Of a DNA stretch of 64,000 nucleotides, positions 7,297-14,545 are shown one piece after another. Source of the DNA: JAKFYM01 sp964416595 (lineage in GTDB: Bacteria > Bdellovibrionota > UBA1018 > CAIPTA01); contig CAYQES010000004.1 of NCBI GenBank assembly GCA_964416595.1, positions 62,001 to 126,000 of the forward strand, given 5' to 3'. Each line of letters begins with the position of its first letter. Within the stretch, counting starts at the first letter, position 1. The notes beneath the pieces are model-generated. The model was not told where the DNA came from, made no database searches, and saw only the letters and a list, made by a program, of their open reading frames with translations. Made by a program: the position numbers and the translations under genes.

Positions 7297-8037
7297 GTGA
7301 AAACTGCGATTTGCTTCCGCTCTCTAATCACCGCTAGCCTTCTCGCTCTTTTTGTTGCCAACATGGGTTATGCAGCGGCAGACAAAGAAAAATCTTTTCG
7401 CAAAGGCCGAGGTGGCAATCGCGGAAACGAACGCAGCGAACGAATCACCCGCCTGGCTGTAGGTAATCCGACATATCGAGGAGTAGGCTGCCCCGAAGGC
7501 AGCATGAATCTTGTGTTTGCTCCAGATTTTCTCTCTTTCTCCATTTTATTTGATAGCTTTGTGGCCGAAGTGGGCACCGATGCCAGAAAAAAACGAGACG
7601 TAATGAGCTGTGATCTCATCGTGCCCTTCGAAATTCCAGAGGGCATGCAAATGGAAATCACCCGAGTAGATTTTCGGGGGTTTGTGGGCTTGCCTGATAG
7701 AGGCCGCGCCGTTTTACATTCTGTATTTAATTTTCTCGAACGTGATCGGGGCCAGGATCGGGATCGAATTAATCTTCGTTATAAATTTGATGGGCCCGTG
7801 GCAGAAAACTATGAAATTTCTTCGGGCGAAGTGAGTGACGGACGCGCACCAGATACAGAGGTTTCGCCTTGCGGGGGTCGCGTGAATTTGCGGGTACGTA
7901 ATCAACTAAAGGTTGTATCTGGGGCCAGGGGCGAAACCGCCACCGCTACAATTGATAGTATCGATGGTAGCAGCAATGCTGTGTATTACGTAAACTGGCG
8001 GCAATGCCAGGGTGGCAACCAGCGCCTGCGCAGATAG
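7297..8037 (+). CDS. secreted DUF4360-like protein, paralogue with basic insert
   Basis: A 246-residue protein starting at GTG 7297. The site AAAGAAAGGG lies 6 nt upstream, and the signal peptide starts there (MKTAICFRSLITASLLALFVANMGYAAA). The mature part repeats the landmarks of its neighbour: GVGCPEG, LSFSILFDSFVAEVG, CDLIVPFEIPEGMQMEI, RVDFRGFVGLPDRG, VYYVNWRQC. It adds a Gly/Arg/Asn-rich linker (FRKGRGGNRGNERSER) after the signal peptide and Arg/Asp repeats (RDRGQDRDR) in the middle. The TAG stop directly abuts the target-site copy of the downstream insertion element, and the frame is unharmed. Confidence 0.85.
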   Translation: MKTAICFRSLITASLLALFVANMGYAAADKEKSFRKGRGGNRGNERSERITRLAVGNPTYRGVGCPEGSMNLVFAPDFLSFSILFDSFVAEVGTDARKKRDVMSCDLIVPFEIPEGMQMEITRVDFRGFVGLPDRGRAVLHSVFNFLERDRGQDRDRINLRYKFDGPVAENYEISSGEVSDGRAPDTEVSPCGGRVNLRVRNQLKVVSGARGETATATIDSIDGSSNAVYYVNWRQCQGGNQRLRR

Positions 8038-8045
8038 TTAGCTTG
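8038..8045. repeat. target-site duplication of the IS element, left copy
   Basis: TTAGCTTG here and at 9496-9503 are identical 8-bp direct repeats immediately flanking the terminal inverted repeats. They prove transpositional insertion. Confidence 0.88.
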
Positions 8046-9495
8046 TATTGTGAAAGGCTAAGTGTTGTTTATAGGAATTTAATTTAAATGAAATTTCTTA
8101 TAAAGCAGTCTAACCTTATAAATTTAGATGAAATATTTACAGATTCTCTTATTTTGCTTGAATCAATCTAAATCAGTTCAAAGTTTGCTCTTAAAAAATA
8201 ATTCTACTCTAAATTCCGCCATAAGCTCTGATGGGCCTTCTAGAAAAAGGGTCTTTGCTTTCAAAAATAAGCTTCCAATCTTCATTTAACTCAACTTGGA
8301 ATTTTGTGAGTCTAAAAGAAAATAGCTCATTGAAAGAAAGAACTTTCTCAGTTAGCCCAAGATACATTGCGGGGGAGTGGGTATGAGCCCTTTCATCTTG
8401 CTTTTGTTTTTTTGTAAATTTTGTTCTTCGATAGCTCTTATGCACGGCAAACATAAGAAAACTCTCCAGCATTGCTATAGAGGTTTTAGCAAACGCAATC
8501 GTCTCTCGTTTAAAATCGCATAAGTGGTGCCTTGTCATCATATCCATGTGATTAATAGCGAAGAGTCTATTTCGATAATTTCTGGTCACTTTGGAAGGAG
8601 TAATAAGGTGCGTGATTTTATGTTTATTTATATGCTTAATAGCGCTGCGATAGAGAAAGTGATTGTCGGTGTGAAGTGTTAGTTCACCTGACTTAGAGAG
8701 GAGTCTTTCGAAAATACGCTTAGAACATGACTCAATGGCTCTAACTGGGTACTTACCAAAAGCTTCTTCTAACCTTAGCTTTCTCTTCTCCTGTCGTGGA
8801 CTCATCTTGCCTTTACGATTTAGGTGGCAAAAATTAAAATCATAAAGAAAGCAAGATTCCCTGCCAACTGCGTGGTTGAGGTTATTGGGGTCGTATTGGG
8901 AGAAAGTAAAATTCTCAATGCCATCATAGGCAATGGATTCGGTAATCTTTAGGTTATTTGTGTCGTGCGCCAGACGAAGTAAACTCTGGCGGGAAATTTT
9001 TTTAATTCTTCTTAAAACTGTATCTAAGGAACAACCAAGAGATTTGGCTATTTCTCGCTTAGAAGAGCCCTTCCATCGTAATTCATCGATCTCTTTGTAA
9101 GTATCCTTGATGCGGTCACGATAGCTAAAGGAGAAAAAGGAGTTGGAAAAAACATGTAAGCAATGTTGGCAGCGAAAGCGAAAGGATACGTAAGGAAATC
9201 TTTTGATCTTGCGGGCGCCGAATTTAATGAACGTGGCTTCTTTAGATCGTGTCAGTTGGTGAAAAGAACAGAATTTATTTGGACAATAGGGAGGCTTAAA
9301 ACATTTCAGTTCATCGATGGCCTCGACAGATGAGGGAGTGTTGGCAAACATGCCTCCAATAGTGCAAGATCGGGCCAAACGAAAGGAGCATTAAGCCTTT
9401 GATTTTATTCAGACTTATCTAAAGCAAGGACGATTTGTGAGTGGTCCATGATCGAAAACGCTACTTCGCGCAACAACACTTAATCGCTCACAATC
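8046..9495 (-). mobile_element. complete IS1-like insertion sequence, 1450 bp
   Basis: The ends are imperfect terminal inverted repeats of 24 bp with 19 matches. The left end 8046-8069 contains ATTGTGA and an inner TAAGTGTTGTT; the right end 9472-9495 is its reverse complement. The element is flanked by the 8-bp duplication TTAGCTTG. One minus-strand transposase gene fills it, and it is visibly more AT-rich than its surroundings. The 8-bp duplication, zinc-ribbon/HTH/DDE transposase and size fit the IS1 family (single-frame branch) or IS1595. The family name needs a database check. The element looks intact. Confidence 0.88.
8209..9351 (-). CDS. IS1-like transposase
   Basis: About 380 residues, the only gene of the element. 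The N-terminal zinc-ribbon-like segment has CPNKFC and FRCQHC. A helix-turn-helix follows (SSKREIAKSLGCSLDTVLRRI), then a DDE-type catalytic region: YDGIENF (first Asp), LHTDNHFLY (second Asp), and INHMDMMTRHH then KRETIAFAK, which corresponds to the IS1 N/E-L-R-x-H-x-A-R-L segment. The start is uncertain: ATG 9351 has GGAGG only 1 nt away, while an in-frame TTG at 9378 has no ribosome site. The frame is uninterrupted, so it may be active. Confidence 0.8.
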   Translation of the reverse strand: MFANTPSSVEAIDELKCFKPPYCPNKFCSFHQLTRSKEATFIKFGARKIKRFPYVSFRFRCQHCLHVFSNSFFSFSYRDRIKDTYKEIDELRWKGSSKREIAKSLGCSLDTVLRRIKKISRQSLLRLAHDTNNLKITESIAYDGIENFTFSQYDPNNLNHAVGRESCFLYDFNFCHLNRKGKMSPRQEKRKLRLEEAFGKYPVRAIESCSKRIFERLLSKSGELTLHTDNHFLYRSAIKHINKHKITHLITPSKVTRNYRNRLFAINHMDMMTRHHLCDFKRETIAFAKTSIAMLESFLMFAVHKSYRRTKFTKKQKQDERAHTHSPAMYLGLTEKVLSFNELFSFRLTKFQVELNEDWKLIFESKDPFSRRPIRAYGGI

Positions 9496-9503
9496 TTAGC
9501 TTG
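9496..9503. repeat. target-site duplication of the IS element, right copy
   Basis: This second copy of TTAGCTTG contains the TAA stop (minus strand) of the membrane-protein gene to its right. The duplication therefore left that gene complete. Confidence 0.88.
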
Positions 9504-9990
9504 CTTGGCGATTCCTGATCCAGCCCTCTTTGATGCCTTGAATGATCGGGCGACCAAGAGAAACGCGTCCTTCTGAGTTTGCTGCTTCCATAACTGGAGT
9601 TGGAGTTTCTTCTTCTGTTTCTTTTATGTCGTAGAGAGCTGAGGAAGAAATCTTTGTGGATAGCCCGAGCCATAAACAAATGCCGATAGCTATGACCGAA
9701 GCAACTGTTAAGATAGCGGAAACATAAAACACTTGGCTAGCCACAAAAGAGCCAAAATCATCCACGCTTTGAGCTGCGGAGTAGATTGTCATGGCAGCAC
9801 CAGCCACAAAAAAGAGAGAAAATATCCACCCCAACCCTAGCAGTATCGAGTATTTCTTGGCGAGGCTACGTAGATAAGTAGGATTTAAATGCAACTGTTG
9901 CAGTAAACTAGGATTTTCATGTTGTTCGTAAGCTGGACGCAGCCACTTACGAAAAGCTGCAGCTGCCAAAAACAATAAAAATTTATTCAT
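9496..9990 (-). CDS. small membrane protein of unknown function
   Basis: A 164-residue protein. An amphipathic N-terminus (MNKFLLFLAAAAFRKWLRPAYEQH) is followed by two membrane helices at about 50-75 and 85-115 (GLGWIFSLFFVAGAAMTIYSA; VSAILTVASVIAIGICLWLGL). The cytoplasmic tail is acidic, then basic (KETEEETPTP...GRVSLGRPIIQGI). I do not recognise the family. GGGAGAAAG precedes the ATG. A strong terminator lies just upstream, so expression may come from read-through of the sigma-54 operon above it. Confidence 0.65.
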   Translation of the reverse strand: MNKFLLFLAAAAFRKWLRPAYEQHENPSLLQQLHLNPTYLRSLAKKYSILLGLGWIFSLFFVAGAAMTIYSAAQSVDDFGSFVASQVFYVSAILTVASVIAIGICLWLGLSTKISSSALYDIKETEEETPTPVMEAANSEGRVSLGRPIIQGIKEGWIRNRQAS

Positions 9991-10002
9991 AAACTTTCTC
10001 CC

Positions 10003-10034
10003 AAAAAAAAGGCGTTGGGCTATTGCCCAACGCC
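10003..10034 (-). terminator. Rho-independent terminator of the YqjD-like operon
   Basis: On the minus strand GGCGTTGGGC and GCCCAACGCC form a perfect 10-bp stem with a 4-nt AATA loop, followed by eight T. It lies 12 nt after the YqjD/ElaB-like stop. Confidence 0.95.
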
Positions 10035-10046
10035 GGGGACGACTTT

Positions 10047-10331
10047 TTACTTCTTAGAGCGGGCTGTGATGGCACCCGCTAGAAACCCAAGAGCTGTTAG
10101 GCCCAAAGCAGAACTAACTGGATAGCGTTTCACCAAGCTCACCGTATCTTTGAAGAAATCGGTGGAAACCTCTTTCACCTTGTGGGTGATGTCAGAAGCA
10201 ACAGCTTTGATGTCACCTTCAGTTATTCCCCTTAGCTCTGTTAGGCCGCGATCCAATTGGGTCTTTGCCGTCCACTTAGCATCATTTAGTTTGTCGCCCA
10301 TTTTTTCACTATTATTCATTGCTGGTTGCAT
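10047..10331 (-). CDS. YqjD/ElaB (DUF883)-like membrane-anchored protein
   Basis: A 94-residue protein with a long charged amphipathic helix (about 10-65). A single C-terminal membrane helix follows (YPVSSALGLTALGFLAGAITA) and then a basic RSKK end. This is the layout of ElaB/YqjD/YgaM proteins, which anchor at the inner membrane and, in E. coli, bind ribosomes in stationary phase. I start at ATG 10331, because AAGGAG lies 6 nt upstream, rather than at the GTG one codon earlier. It is the second gene of a two-gene operon with a sigma-54 promoter. Confidence 0.8.
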   Translation of the reverse strand: MQPAMNNSEKMGDKLNDAKWTAKTQLDRGLTELRGITEGDIKAVASDITHKVKEVSTDFFKDTVSLVKRYPVSSALGLTALGFLAGAITARSKK

Positions 10332-10346
10332 CACATGCTCCTTTAT

Positions 10347-10580
10347 TTATTGTTGAGGTTGTTTAGAATCGTTGCGATCTTGGCCACGATTGTCTCTTCG
10401 GAAACCCAAATCGGCGCGTTCGGTGCCTTCTACTTCCATGTCTTCATCATCGTTCACATGCATCGCGTCTTGTTTACTTTCCCGGCCTTCTTTATTGGGC
10501 TGGGTATTTTTTGGATTATTTCTACCGCCTCTATCTTGATTTTCCCGATTGTAATTTTGGTTGTTAGTATTGCTATTCAT
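10347..10580 (-). CDS. small disordered hydrophilic protein
   Basis: A 77-residue protein of low complexity, rich in Asn, Arg, Asp, Gln and Gly (NTNNQNYNRENQDRGGRNN...DEDMEVEG), with no hydrophobic core. It resembles hydrophilin or stress-type disordered proteins by composition only. The second ATG (10580) has AAGGAG at 6 nt, whereas the first (10586) abuts that site, so 10580 is the likely start. It is first in the operon driven by the sigma-54 promoter at 10659. Confidence 0.6.
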   Translation of the reverse strand: MNSNTNNQNYNRENQDRGGRNNPKNTQPNKEGRESKQDAMHVNDDEDMEVEGTERADLGFRRDNRGQDRNDSKQPQQ

Positions 10581-10643
10581 CGCCATCTCCTTTTATTTTT
10601 CCGCAAAAATAACTCACTTACGTGATTTGCTTTGTTTAGAAGG

Positions 10644-10659
10644 AGCAAGGTCGATGCCA
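10644..10659 (-). promoter_or_regulatory. sigma-54 promoter of the disordered-protein/YqjD-like operon
   Basis: On the minus strand TGGCAT, five bases, TTGCT, with GG and GC exactly 10 nt apart. It is about 65 nt upstream of the first gene's start. Confidence 0.8.
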
Positions 10660-10706
10660 TTTGCCTACTTCTAAAAAAATGGGGTATGAGCCTGAATATG
10701 GACCGC

Positions 10707-10731
10707 TTTCGCCCCGTTCATAGAGGCGAAA
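10707..10731. promoter_or_regulatory. candidate enhancer (activator-binding) site
   Basis: TTTCGCC (10707-10713) and GGCGAAA (10725-10731) form a perfect 7-bp inverted repeat with an 11-nt spacer. Its centre is about 60 nt upstream of the -24 element of the sigma-54 promoter at 10659. This is the usual distance and form for an NtrC-family binding site, and an NtrC-type activator is encoded 1 kb away. Binding is inferred. Confidence 0.45.
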
Positions 10732-10792
10732 TGCAACAGGTGACGGATAGATCTCGGCAGGATAAGGTATTGCCTAGATAAAGGAGATGTTT

Positions 10793-11074
10793 GTGTCTTA
10801 TGTAATGCAGATTCCCGAAGAAATGCGAAAAAGATATTTAGAAAGACGCAAACGAGATATCGAAGAACTTACTGTCGCGTTAGAGGCAAGAAACTTTGAG
10901 TTTTTTAAATCAGTGGGCCATCAGCTGCGGGGAAATGCCATAACGTTTGGCTATGAAGAGCTATCTGTTTTAGGAGAGCGTTTGGAGCAAGTAAGTGCAG
11001 AGGCTAATACTCAAGCTGCTGAGCTTTGCTTAATAGAATATAGAAATTGGTTACAGAAACAGGGCGGAAAATAG
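10793..11074 (+). CDS. histidine phosphotransfer (Hpt) domain protein
   Basis: A 93-residue single-domain protein. VGHQLRGNAITFGYEELSVLGERLEQ matches the Hpt helix, with His about 44 (HxLRGNAxxFG) as phospho-acceptor and the following L-G-x-x-L-E. GTG 10793 is preferred because AAGGAG (10781-10786) lies 6 nt upstream; the ATG at 10787 abuts it. Hpt proteins shuttle phosphate between receiver domains. A receiver protein follows at 11148, and an NtrC-type regulator lies convergent to it. Confidence 0.85.
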   Translation: MSYVMQIPEEMRKRYLERRKRDIEELTVALEARNFEFFKSVGHQLRGNAITFGYEELSVLGERLEQVSAEANTQAAELCLIEYRNWLQKQGGK

Positions 11075-11147
11075 CCGCATCTTTTTCTTTCACAAAAGAG
11101 CTATTCTGCAGCTGCAATAAAAAGACATCAAGAAAGCGGAGGCTTAT

Positions 11148-11609
11148 ATGCGCAGTCTGCAGCCAAAAAAGAAAATATCCCCAAATGTGTTGGTGATAGA
11201 AGACGACGAGTCCTATGCACAAGCTTTGGCTTTTGGTTTGGAAAAGCACAAAAATTATAATGTGAGTATCGCTACGAATTCTTTCGAAGCGGGTAACCAA
11301 ATGGCTGGTAGTTCCTTTGACTTAATTATCACCGACTGGTTGCTCCCTCCTTTTAGTGGTTTTTCTACTTTAAGGAAAGTGGACCAAGATTTAGCTCTAG
11401 ATCCGATTGCGCCCAGTGCGTGGTTCGATAAACAAAAGACCCCAGTGATCGTTGTTACCGCCTGTGATTTAGAAGAGATTTCTCGTGGGCGTAAGCTGCA
11501 AGGGCGCTTTCAGTTTTTGGGAGCAATCTCTAAACAACAGCCAGTGGCTGGTGTAATGGAGCAAATCCATATGCTCTATCGAAATTACCCCATGGCCGCT
11601 ATTGCCTGA
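11148..11609 (+). CDS. stand-alone response-regulator receiver protein
   Basis: A 153-residue receiver domain: VLVIEDDES (acidic pair), IITDWLLPPFSG (phospho-acceptor Asp about 63), VIVVTACD (conserved Thr), and AISKQQP (conserved Lys). It has no output domain, as in CheY/Spo0F-like phosphorelay carriers. It also has a small insertion (DPIAPSAWFDKQ) before the fourth strand. It lies downstream of the Hpt gene on the same strand. Its last 11 nt overlap the end of the convergent NtrC-type gene. Phosphate exchange with the Hpt protein is inferred. Confidence 0.88.
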   Translation: MRSLQPKKKISPNVLVIEDDESYAQALAFGLEKHKNYNVSIATNSFEAGNQMAGSSFDLIITDWLLPPFSGFSTLRKVDQDLALDPIAPSAWFDKQKTPVIVVTACDLEEISRGRKLQGRFQFLGAISKQQPVAGVMEQIHMLYRNYPMAAIA

Positions 11610-13083
11610 GCTGAGCAGGTTCTTCTAATTCCGGCATGAATTCTTTGCGGCTCAAATCCTGCAGGCGCCGGTACAGCGTTTTACGGTCGATACCAAGATC
11701 ACGGGCAGTTTTATCCTTGGCGCCATGGTTTTTCTCGAGCGCAAACACCAAATAACGATTGGTGAGTTCATCCAAGGTTAAAAGTTTTTCATCGCTTCTG
11801 ATTAGGCCATAAAAACCTTCCGGAGTTTGTTCAGCGTCTAGATGATTCTCGCTACTAAGGATTTGTGTGGAAATGCTTTCTTGGGCCTGAGGCGGAGCAA
11901 TCTCATCTAACACCAGATCAGAAACATTTAACGTATCAGATTCACAGAGCACCACAGCCCGTTCGATGGAATTTTCCAATTCCCGCACGTTTCCTGGCCA
12001 TTGGTGTTTTAATAAATATTCTAGAGCGCTCTTATGAAAGCCCTGCACTTTTTTGCTATTTAATAGAGAGAATTTTTTTAAGAAAAATTCTGCCAAAGGC
12101 AAAATATCTTCTTTGCGTTGGCGTAAGGGTGGCAGGTTAATCGGGATTACATTAAGACGAAAGAAAAGATCTTCACGAAAGGTTTTTTCTTTCACTTCGT
12201 GGCGTAAATCTTTGTGAGTGGCGGAAATGATGCGGGCATTTACTGTGCGAAACTGGTTTTCGCCGATGCGTTTGATTCGCCGCTCTTGCAAAGTGCGCAG
12301 AAGTTTTGCTTGCAATGCTAGGCTTAAATCACCTATTTCATCTAGGAAGAGGGTGCCATCGCCCGCCTCTTCAAATAAACCGATTTTTTTTTCAGAAGCG
12401 CCAGTAAAGGAGCCCTTTGCGTGACCAAATAGCTCTGATTCGAGCAAGTTCTCGGGTATGGCGGAGCAGTTGATGGCGATAAATGGGCAATCTTTACGGC
12501 TACCAAAGTAGTGAATAGCCTTGGCGATCACTTCTTTTCCCGTGCCTGTTTCACCAGTGATAAAAACGTTGGCAGAGCTATCGGCCACCCGTTTGGCTAA
12601 ATCCACAGCTCGCAACAAGCCAGGGCTACGACCAATAATACCATCCAGGCTGCCACCATCTTTCATGGCTACAGCAGTTTTTAGGGTTTGGTTTTCTGAG
12701 CGGATTTTATTGAAATGCAGGGCTCGCTCCACGGAAACATGCAATTGCGGGAAGTGGATTGGTTTCACCACAAAATCATAGGCACCCGCTTCAATGGCTT
12801 CGATAGCTCGCTCGGAGCTTTTGTGGGCGGTGATCAAAATGATCGGAGTTTCGATGCCCATCAAGCGTAATTTTTTCGTGAGATCAATGCCAGAAACATG
12901 CGGCATCATCAAATCCGTAAGAATCACATCAAATATATTCTCTTCTTTTTCGATAGCTTTTAGCAACGCTTTCGCGTCGTTAAAGGGAACCACCGTATAG
13001 CCCTTAGGCCGAAAGAACGCGCATACGAGTTCTTGGATGTCTTCATCATCTTCCACTACTGCAATCACTGTTTTATTTTCCAT
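11599..13083 (-). CDS. NtrC-family sigma-54-dependent response regulator
   Basis: A 494-residue activator. A receiver domain (residues 5-120, phospho-acceptor Asp57 in VILTDLMMP) is followed by an AAA+ sigma-54 interaction domain with Walker A GETGTGKE, loop 1 GSFTGA and Walker B GTLFLDEIGD. A Fis-type HTH ends it (HGAKDKTARDLGIDRKTLYRRL). The start at 13083 excludes a 12-codon extension with no ribosome site. It is divergent from the DUF1328 gene, which has a sigma-54 promoter. Three more such promoters lie within 7 kb, so these are its likely targets. Confidence 0.95.
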   Translation of the reverse strand: MENKTVIAVVEDDEDIQELVCAFFRPKGYTVVPFNDAKALLKAIEKEENIFDVILTDLMMPHVSGIDLTKKLRLMGIETPIILITAHKSSERAIEAIEAGAYDFVVKPIHFPQLHVSVERALHFNKIRSENQTLKTAVAMKDGGSLDGIIGRSPGLLRAVDLAKRVADSSANVFITGETGTGKEVIAKAIHYFGSRKDCPFIAINCSAIPENLLESELFGHAKGSFTGASEKKIGLFEEAGDGTLFLDEIGDLSLALQAKLLRTLQERRIKRIGENQFRTVNARIISATHKDLRHEVKEKTFREDLFFRLNVIPINLPPLRQRKEDILPLAEFFLKKFSLLNSKKVQGFHKSALEYLLKHQWPGNVRELENSIERAVVLCESDTLNVSDLVLDEIAPPQAQESISTQILSSENHLDAEQTPEGFYGLIRSDEKLLTLDELTNRYLVFALEKNHGAKDKTARDLGIDRKTLYRRLQDLSRKEFMPELEEPAQLRQ

Positions 13084-13177
13084 ATGCCTTTTACTATCAC
13101 AGGTACCAAAAAACCCCAAGAACTGAGGCCGAATGCCCCACCTGAAGCCTGAACCCCATTTTTTTCAAGGTTTTTAC

Positions 13178-13193
13178 CGGCATCACAGTTGCA
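13178..13193 (+). promoter_or_regulatory. sigma-54 promoter of the DUF1328 gene
   Basis: CGGCAT, five bases, TTGCA, with GG (13179-13180) and GC (13191-13192) exactly 10 nt apart, 57 nt before the ATG at 13250. It is divergent from the NtrC-type activator gene. Confidence 0.72.
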
Positions 13194-13249
13194 CTTTGAG
13201 AAGAGTTCCTCTCGGGAACAAACACAAACTTAAGGGGAGGCTACCTATT

Positions 13250-13432
13250 ATGTTACGAGCTGCACTTGGTTTTTTTATCTTAGCGTTAGTTGCAATTATT
13301 TTCGGCGCCACCGGTGTGGCCGGGATTTCCATGGAAATTGGCCGCTTGCTCTTGGTGGTGTTCTTGGTACTCGCCGTGATCAGTTTCTTGGTGAGCTTGA
13401 TTTCCGGCAGGGGGCCGAAAGCTCCGCTCTAA
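13250..13432 (+). CDS. DUF1328 (YtjA-like) small membrane protein
   Basis: A 60-residue protein with two membrane helices (AALGFFILALVAIIFGATGVAGI and GRLLLVVFLVLAVISFLVSLI). They are joined by the typical G-x-A-G-I-S/A turn, which matches DUF1328/YtjA. Such proteins are often stress-induced in proteobacteria, though the function is unknown. AGGGGAGG lies 9 nt upstream of the ATG. The sigma-54 promoter at 13178 drives it. Confidence 0.9.
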   Translation: MLRAALGFFILALVAIIFGATGVAGISMEIGRLLLVVFLVLAVISFLVSLISGRGPKAPL

Positions 13433-13659
13433 GTTGAGTTGAGCTTAAGATAAACAAAAACTCCTTTAAGGGCGGCACAGCGCAAATGACGTTTTTCATT
13501 TGTGCCCTTCATGCAGCGTTTTAAATCGTTGTATTCTTCTACAAGTTTTATGGGAACGGGTGTGGGTGAATCCTGCGGCTCTGCCTCTCGCCAATAAAAA
13601 GAAACACGAAAATAGGAACAACAAGCGCCGCAGGTTTGACAAGGATTCGTGAGTGGAAT
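13429..13659 (-). pseudogene. truncated YkgJ-family cysteine-cluster protein
   Basis: This minus-strand frame encodes NPCQTCGACCSYFRVSFYWRE and, further on, KRCMKGTNEKRHLRCAALKG. These are the two hallmark cysteine segments of YkgJ (zinc/iron-chelating) proteins. No ATG, GTG or TTG lies before the first motif; only an ATT codon is available between it and an upstream stop. After ALKG the normal C-terminal C-x-I-Y-x-x-R-P-x-x-C-R segment is replaced by about 10 unrelated residues, ending in a stop that overlaps the DUF1328 stop. A decayed gene cut at its 3' end is the simplest reading. Confidence 0.7.
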
Positions 13660-13789
13660 GTTATTTCCCGCTGCTTCTACCTGCTATCGGAATAGGGGAA
13701 GCAAGAAAGAAGAGGGGCGCCGCGTCGATCTTTGCATCCAACATAAACCTATGGTCTCATTTGTAATAATGAAAATGGAGGGGAATTCT

Positions 13790-14266
13790 ATGAAATTTTT
13801 TGTTCTATTGGTTTTATTTATGAGCGGCACCGCTGCGGCTGAAACATTTGAGCGTTGCCCTGCTTTAGGCGGCGAATACATTCCTAATGCCTGCCCCAGA
13901 AGTGAAACCGCCTTTACCACTACGATGATCCATCTGGTGGAATGCAAGGCTATCGGTTTTCAACGGATCAACTACCGGACCGATGGCACTCCACAAACAT
14001 GGGGGCCTGTAGCTTGGGAGCCCGTGGGCTTAGGTAAAATCTTGCGCTCCGAAACGGATCGCATCGCTACCTATGTGGAGCGTTTTTACGATAGCGATTC
14101 TCTTTACACCTATATTTTCGACCAAGACAAAACAAACCAAGAATTTACCTACAAGGGCGCAGAAATCATCGATCTCTTACCCAGCGGAAATTTATTTGTG
14201 ACCTATCCTTCTTCTGGCATGACCCAAACAATGATCAATAGAAAAAATTGCGGCACGACCCCCTAA
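13790..14266 (+). CDS. secreted protein of unknown function
   Basis: A 158-residue protein with a signal peptide (MKFFVLLVLFMSGTAAA). The mature part has four cysteines (ERCPAL, NACPR, VECKA, KNCG), likely two disulfides, and a beta-rich pattern (YVERFYDSDSLYTYIFDQD). The start at 13790 follows GGAGGGGA and places the signal peptide at the N-terminus. The longer upstream frame is not credible. I do not recognise the family. Confidence 0.7.
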   Translation: MKFFVLLVLFMSGTAAAETFERCPALGGEYIPNACPRSETAFTTTMIHLVECKAIGFQRINYRTDGTPQTWGPVAWEPVGLGKILRSETDRIATYVERFYDSDSLYTYIFDQDKTNQEFTYKGAEIIDLLPSGNLFVTYPSSGMTQTMINRKNCGTTP

Positions 14267-14292
14267 TTCATTTTCAAAGCATAAAAATAAGG

Positions 14293-14324
14293 AAGGCCTA
14301 GAAGCTGTTACGTTTCTAGGCCTT
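14293..14324 (-). terminator. hairpin, probable terminator
   Basis: AAGGCCTAGAA and TTCTAGGCCTT form a perfect 11-bp stem with a 10-nt loop. On the minus strand it is followed by CCTTATTTTTA; on the plus strand no T run follows. It lies just after the secreted-protein stop at 14266. Either it terminates that gene weakly, or it ends a minus-strand transcript from the gene-free stretch 14325-14545, where I see no coding gene. Confidence 0.5.
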
Positions 14325-14545
14325 CTGCGTGCCAGATTTTGCTCTGGCTGCCACCCGTTCCTCTCGGAAGGAGTGCGAAAGAGTTTGTGCTTTCTTTCAT
14401 CGTGTTCGATGCTTTCCAGCAACCTCTCTATCTGTGATTAGTAACTTCAATATACATGCCATTCATACCCCCTTTTTTTTCAGGGTTTAGGGTTGCTTCG
14501 GGGCAATCTGGGAGTGGAAAAAAGGGCTATTGTTCCATTCTTGGA

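Noticed and set aside
8046..9495. IS-flanked composite transposon or genomic island
   Set aside because: Only one copy of the element is present and flanking genes fit the host background.
10326..10625. Hydrophobic plus-strand frame opposite the disordered-protein gene
   Set aside because: It has no ribosome site and lies antisense to two genes that have good ribosome sites, a sigma-54 promoter and a terminator.
13649..13789. N-terminal extension of the secreted protein starting at 13790
   Set aside because: The signal peptide and GGAGGGGA site both place the start at 13790.
14325..14545. Small RNA or a short minus-strand protein (14192-14422) ending at the 14293 hairpin
   Set aside because: No convincing promoter, ribosome site or conserved protein pattern is visible; only the hairpin is supported.
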